From: a bacterium | GTDB lineage: Bacteria > Armatimonadota > HRBIN16 | Direction: 5' to 3' | Assembly: GCA_025057335.1 (NCBI GenBank) | Contig: JANWXG010000004.1 | Span: 1-32,269, forward strand | DNA: 32,269 bases | In this document: in pieces, positions 32,040 through 32,269 of the stretch | Layout: each line of letters opens with the position of its first letter | Position numbering within the stretch: the stretch's first letter is position 1 | Notes under the pieces: model-generated | The model's database searches: none | Told to the model about the DNA's origin: nothing | What the model saw: the letters and a program-made list of their open reading frames with translations, nothing else | Position numbers and translations under genes: made by a program

Positions 32040-32269
32040 TTCGGCTTCGCATACCTCCCGACTTCAGTTGGTGGGCGACACCCGCCGTCATGGAAGTGGT
32101 GGGCTGTGAAAAGAGCGTCGCCCCGAGACAATCTGTGCATGGACGCGACAGAGCGCGTCCCTCCAAATGCCCCTGATGGCGGAGGTGACGGAGCGTGTCA
32201 TTTTTGGCTATCCCCTCGCTTTTCTCACCCCCCCGTCGTGGTGGATGGCAGAGCGACTACGGCGCAGTG

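Larger units (their letters stand above)
31564..32200. repeat. BIME-like array of about 11 GGAG-foot stem-loops
   Basis: Plus units carry GGAG then GGTCACG-loop-CGTGACC: 31611-31635, 31684-31709, 31762-31786, 31854-31879, and a degenerate one at 32181-32200. Minus units read GGACGCG-ACGGAG-CGCGTCC then CTCC: 31564-31590, 31641-31665, 31718-31743, 31888-31913, a degenerate 31931-31956, and 32141-32167. The first six alternate strictly minus/plus. The loop CTCCGT (or ACGGAG) is mostly kept, while the stem differs with orientation. One plus unit has GGTCATG..CATGACC, a paired change. Confidence 0.8.
31550..32269. other. 720-bp non-coding repeat region at the window end
   Basis: No gene is supported; the track ORFs on both strands here come from repeats. 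From 32201 to 32269 I see only a T-run and a C-run, and no feature. The next gene must lie beyond the window. Confidence 0.7.

Noticed and set aside
31550-32200. CRISPR array
   Set aside because: The repeats are hairpins in both orientations with irregular spacing and varying stems. A CRISPR array would have direct repeats of constant length with unique spacers, and no cas gene is present.

Overview
The window looks like chromosome from a GC-rich bacterium. Gene content, the pairing of a signal-peptide glycosidase-like protein with housekeeping genes, and many small intergenic stem-loop repeats remind me of Armatimonadota or related deep-branching, soil or hot-spring phyla. That placement is a low-confidence impression; no rRNA is present to test it. 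I see no tRNA, rRNA, CRISPR array, insertion sequence or prophage.

Layout. 1-561 (-): start-proximal part of an HTH/WYL regulator with a strong, palindrome-rich promoter. 1046-3026 (-): mrp-nfo pair (Fe-S carrier ATPase, endonuclease IV). 3245-4714 (+): L-fucose/L-arabinose isomerase-family protein. 4980-10687 (+): a tightly coupled four-gene operon of a deoxyhypusine-synthase-like protein, SbcD, SbcC and a HEPN/AbiU2-like protein. 10704-15020 (-): dnaE followed by a LigB/MEMO-like protein whose metal ligands look lost, ended by a terminator lying inside the 3' end of the convergent HEPN gene. 15021-15884: an 864-bp repeat-rich gap. 15885-16445 (-) and 16597-19427 (+): a divergent CPBP protease and a TPR-YggT-DivIVA-CPBP envelope/division operon, with well-formed back-to-back promoters. 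19541-24560 (+): trpE-trpG-(M24 peptidase)-trpD-trpC. 24553-27703 (-): secreted glycosidase-like protein followed by the CCA tRNA nucleotidyltransferase. 27914-29644 (+): Trm112-like zinc ribbon, aroQ and a second M24 peptidase. 30014-31549 (+): secreted 5'-nucleotidase. 31550-32269: a repeat array.

Working together: the trp genes and aroQ serve aromatic amino-acid synthesis, and each of these loci carries an M24 aminopeptidase-like gene. SbcCD, Nfo and DnaE are DNA maintenance functions. The YggT-DivIVA cluster belongs to cell division and envelope growth.

The two least explained things are (a) the SbcCD operon that starts with a deoxyhypusine-synthase-like gene and ends with a HEPN-like gene, and (b) families of short stem-loops with a GTAG or GGAG foot in alternating orientation. 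Their stems vary in a compensatory way and the arrangement resembles REP/BIME elements, although no RAYT transposase lies in the window.
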